DNA from: Planctomycetaceae bacterium
Lineage (GTDB): Bacteria; Planctomycetota; Planctomycetia; Pirellulales; UBA1268
Assembly (NCBI GenBank): GCA_030616935.1
Contig: JAUWWJ010000040.1
Location: 1 to 9,234 of the forward strand
DNA: 9,234 nt
Direction: 5' to 3'
Below the pieces are notes generated by a model. It did not search any database, had not been told where the DNA came from, and saw only the letters and a list, made by a program, of their open reading frames with translations. Below are positions 7,616 to 9,234 of this stretch, piece after piece. The translations under genes and the position numbers were made by a program. Positions within the stretch are counted from its first letter, which is position 1, and each line of letters begins with the position of its first letter.

Positions 7616-7683
7616 ACCTGCCAAGGGCTTGCTGTTCCCTTGAGAGTTCTACGTTTGTGCCACCCAATCTGTTTGATTGAGAA

Positions 7684-8298
7684 TCATGCCACTTTACGAC
7701 GGTGTGGATTCACATTCGAGTCTACGTCTGTATTCGTGTCTATTTCTTCAGAACTCTCTTGAAGATCTCGTTTGATCAGTGAAAGTTCGTGGCGAATCGC
7801 GTGCTCCCATGGCTTCCCGCTGTCACTCCGTTCAAGTTTTTCGAGTGATTTTTTCGCCTCGACAAAACGGCCGACCCTTCGCAGGAGTGTGCCAAAGAGC
7901 AGCTGTGCCTCGCCATCTGTTGGCGAAAGAGTGAGAATTGTCTGAAGCTTTGTTTCTGCCTGAAGCCAATCTGCAGCGAGATAGGCATCTCGTGCATCAA
8001 CAAACAACTGGTCGGTGACCTCGTCTCGAGAACTGATAAGAGGTTGTGGAAAAGTGGACATTGCCGAGACCGTTGACACAATCCAAATAATTGCTGTCGC
8101 AGTCCAAATGCCAAAAGTCATCTCTAGATCGATAAAACTTGTCCAAATCCATGCCGTGATGATGCAGAGATTCAGACAAATTGCGAAAGCAGTGGCTAAA
8201 ATAAGGCCAGCCCAGCTTCCTCGAAGCCATGCCCAAGGTAAGCCAGGCCAAATGAGCGTAAGTGAGCGGAGGAATGACACGAAAGACGGGCCTTTCAA
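7684..8298 (-). CDS. Two-helix membrane protein with TPR-like C-terminal part, function unknown
   Basis: I do not recognise a named family. In 204 residues there is an aromatic N-terminus (LTLIWPGLPWAWLRGSW, 13-29), two transmembrane helices (about 29-53 and 62-82), and then a soluble helical part. The segment DARDAYLAADWLQAETKLQTIL...SPTDGEAQLLFGTLLRRVGRFVEAKKSLEKL (101-155) has the A/L/G/Y and A-x-x-x-L pattern of about one and a half TPR repeats, so a protein-interaction role is plausible. The tail is acidic and ends basic (NPHRRKVA). The start is uncertain: TTG at 8298 directly follows an in-frame stop and has no ribosome-binding site, while GTG at 8280 has GAAAGG 10 nt upstream and would give 198 residues. 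It is divergent from thiE and upstream of clpC on the same strand. Confidence 0.75.
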   Translation of the reverse strand: MKGPSFVSFLRSLTLIWPGLPWAWLRGSWAGLILATAFAICLNLCIITAWIWTSFIDLEMTFGIWTATAIIWIVSTVSAMSTFPQPLISSRDEVTDQLFVDARDAYLAADWLQAETKLQTILTLSPTDGEAQLLFGTLLRRVGRFVEAKKSLEKLERSDSGKPWEHAIRHELSLIKRDLQESSEEIDTNTDVDSNVNPHRRKVA

Positions 8299-8311
8299 AT
8301 TTTATTGGTCT

Positions 8312-8420
8312 GAGTCATAGGACAAGTGAGAGTCTAGGGATCAGGTAGACTCAAACCAATGGCGAGTCGTAAGGGAGAAAACTCAGAAATGGAAGAAATC
8401 GAGTCTGAGAAAAATGACTC
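8312..8420. repeat. Cluster of six GAGTC/GACTC motifs with an internal inverted repeat
   Basis: GANTC-type motifs start at 8312, 8330, 8348, 8364, 8401 and 8416, across the divergent promoter region and the first codons of thiE. GAGTCTA (8330-8336) and TAGACTC (8346-8352) form a perfect 7-bp inverted repeat with a 9-nt spacer. The outermost copies extend to TGAGTCA (8311-8317) and TGACTCA (8415-8421), which are reverse complements of each other. It could be an operator or methylation-sensitive sites; the role is unknown. Confidence 0.45.
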
Positions 8421-9234
8421 AGTAGTGGGAATTTGGAGAACACTCGATGCTTCGGCGAACCGCAGTGCCGAGGCAGTTCGTGTATTGGAGGATATTCTCA
8501 GGTTCTGCCTGAACGACGCTTTTCTTTCACGGGAGGCAAAAGCAATTCGGCATGAACTAGCTGTTATTTTTGCGCGAGAAGATCTTCAGGCACGCATTCG
8601 GCTTCGTGATGTCTTACGAGATGTTGGGGTCAGCAGTAAGGTTGCTAAAACTCCACCACGTACAGAAATGCGACATGTATTTGCTGCAAACGCTGCCCGT
8701 GCGAGCCAGTCAATCAGAAGTTTAGAAGAATGTAGCCGATTGGTTGTGCCTGCAATTACTGCAGCGTTTGAACAATTACGCTATCGAATCTATACGCTCG
8801 AGAAGGCGGCGATGACAATCATCACAAGCCAGAATAAGTTTGCCGACATCAGTCTATGCGTGCTTCTTGATGTTGATCAGCCACAAACGGAATTCAAAAT
8901 ACTGGTGGGCCAACTCCTGACTGCCGGTGTTAAAATGATCCAGCTTCGAGATAAACAAGCCAACACGGCATTGCTTTGTGATCGCACAAAAATAATCACT
9001 CAACAAGCCCAGCAGCACGCAGAGTTGACTGCAGGAAAAAGATGCATTGTTCTCGTAAATGATCGAGCAGACGTTGCCGTTGCTGCAAATGCAGATGGCG
9101 TTCACCTAGGTGAAACTGATCTGCCCGTTAATTTAGCCCGTAAGGTTGGTGGTCATGAGTTCATTATTGGGCGTACCGCTCATTCTATTGATGAAGCAAA
9201 GCAGGCAGTACGAGATGGCGCTGATTATCTTGGA
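8359..9234 (+). CDS. thiE: Thiamine-phosphate synthase with N-terminal ThiD2 domain (3' end outside window)
   Basis: 292 codons are visible and the frame runs off the right edge. Residues 26-150 (WRTLDASANRSAEAVRVLED onward) match the ThiD2 domain fused to ThiE in cyanobacteria and planctomycetes. ThiD2 is described as a kinase that makes HMP-PP from HMP-P. ThiE then joins HMP-PP to thiazole phosphate to give thiamine phosphate in the cytoplasm. The ThiE barrel starts near 168 (LCVLLDV) and shows QLRDK (195-199), VNDR (233-236) and DGVHLGETDLP with Asp254, all substrate- or Mg-binding positions. In GRTAHS the usual Ser of GVSxH is Thr273, a conservative change. The start is ATG 8359, the first after an in-frame stop at 8335; ATG 8389, preceded by AAGGGAG, is an alternative that would drop 10 residues. 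No TPP riboswitch is visible. It is divergent from the TPR protein gene. Confidence 0.9.
   Translation, partial: MASRKGENSEMEEIESEKNDSVVGIWRTLDASANRSAEAVRVLEDILRFCLNDAFLSREAKAIRHELAVIFAREDLQARIRLRDVLRDVGVSSKVAKTPPRTEMRHVFAANAARASQSIRSLEECSRLVVPAITAAFEQLRYRIYTLEKAAMTIITSQNKFADISLCVLLDVDQPQTEFKILVGQLLTAGVKMIQLRDKQANTALLCDRTKIITQQAQQHAELTAGKRCIVLVNDRADVAVAANADGVHLGETDLPVNLARKVGGHEFIIGRTAHSIDEAKQAVRDGADYLG

Larger units (their letters stand above)
7339..7683. other. 345-bp noncoding region between the TPR protein gene and clpC
   Basis: I see no credible gene here. In minus-strand order it holds a 6-bp hairpin CAAGGG/CCCTTG (7622-7642), a terminator-like hairpin with a T-run (7586-7615), a hairpin AATAGC/GCTATT (7568-7585), a promoter-like pair (7504-7532), the 8-bp palindrome TACCGGTA (7469-7476), and two adjacent hairpins (7389-7424). 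The clpC ribosome-binding site AGAGGAAG is at 7350-7343. Overall it reads as the end of one transcription unit followed by the promoter and leader of clpC. No CIRCE (HrcA) or CtsR heptad repeat is visible. Confidence 0.6.

Noticed and set aside
7577..7762. 61-codon + strand frame in the clpC upstream region.
   Set aside because: It overlaps the TPR protein gene antisense and the hairpin region, has no ribosome-binding site and resembles no protein family.
8401..8430. TPP riboswitch upstream of thiE, suggested by CTGAGA at 8405-8410.
   Set aside because: The matching ACCTGAT and GGATAATGCCAGCG-type elements are absent, and the motif lies within the thiE coding sequence.
8854..9105. 83-codon minus-strand frame within thiE.
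   Set aside because: It lies wholly opposite the conserved ThiE barrel coding frame and has a Cys-rich composition typical of antisense shadows.

Overview
The window looks like chromosomal housekeeping DNA from a Gram-negative, planctomycete-like bacterium. This is inferred from gene content and protein style: a diderm-type MCE/Mla lipid transporter, a cyanophycin synthetase, a ClpC with a UVR motif, a small membrane-TPR protein with a WPGLPWAWLRGSW N-terminus, and a thiamine-phosphate synthase carrying an N-terminal ThiD2 domain. Base composition looks balanced and similar throughout. I see no transposase, integrase, phage gene, tRNA, rRNA or CRISPR array.

Layout. (1) 1-1673, + strand: the 3' part of a cyanophycin synthetase gene (cphA), cut by the window edge. 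(2) 4553-1696, - strand: a three-gene mlaE-mlaF-mlaD operon (permease, ATPase, MCE substrate-binding protein) that converges on cphA with only 22 bp between stop codons. mlaF and mlaD overlap by 8 bp, which together with a good ribosome-binding site fixes the mlaD start at 2763. (3) 4554-4797: intergenic DNA with several inverted repeats, including a 10-bp hairpin just after clpC. (4) 7338-4798, - strand: clpC, full length (847 codons) but interrupted by one in-frame TGA exactly where the second Walker A motif needs glycine (GPTGV*KT). (5) 7339-7683: a noncoding region with a terminator-like hairpin for the upstream gene, a plausible clpC promoter, and two adjacent hairpins in the clpC leader. 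(6) 8298-7684, - strand: a two-helix membrane protein with a TPR-like tail, function unknown. (7) 8299-8358: a short divergent promoter region that starts a cluster of GAGTC/GACTC motifs. (8) 8359-9234, + strand: a ThiD2-ThiE fusion gene, cut by the right edge.

How the genes relate. The three mla genes form one inner-membrane lipid transporter. ClpC would supply an unfoldase for ClpP. CphA makes the nitrogen-storage polymer cyanophycin. ThiD2-ThiE would carry out the last two steps before thiamine phosphate. The units look independent and do not form a single new system. The most unusual point is the stop codon in the catalytic loop of clpC. It is either a sequence error or a very recent nonsense mutation, because everything downstream is still intact and in the same frame.
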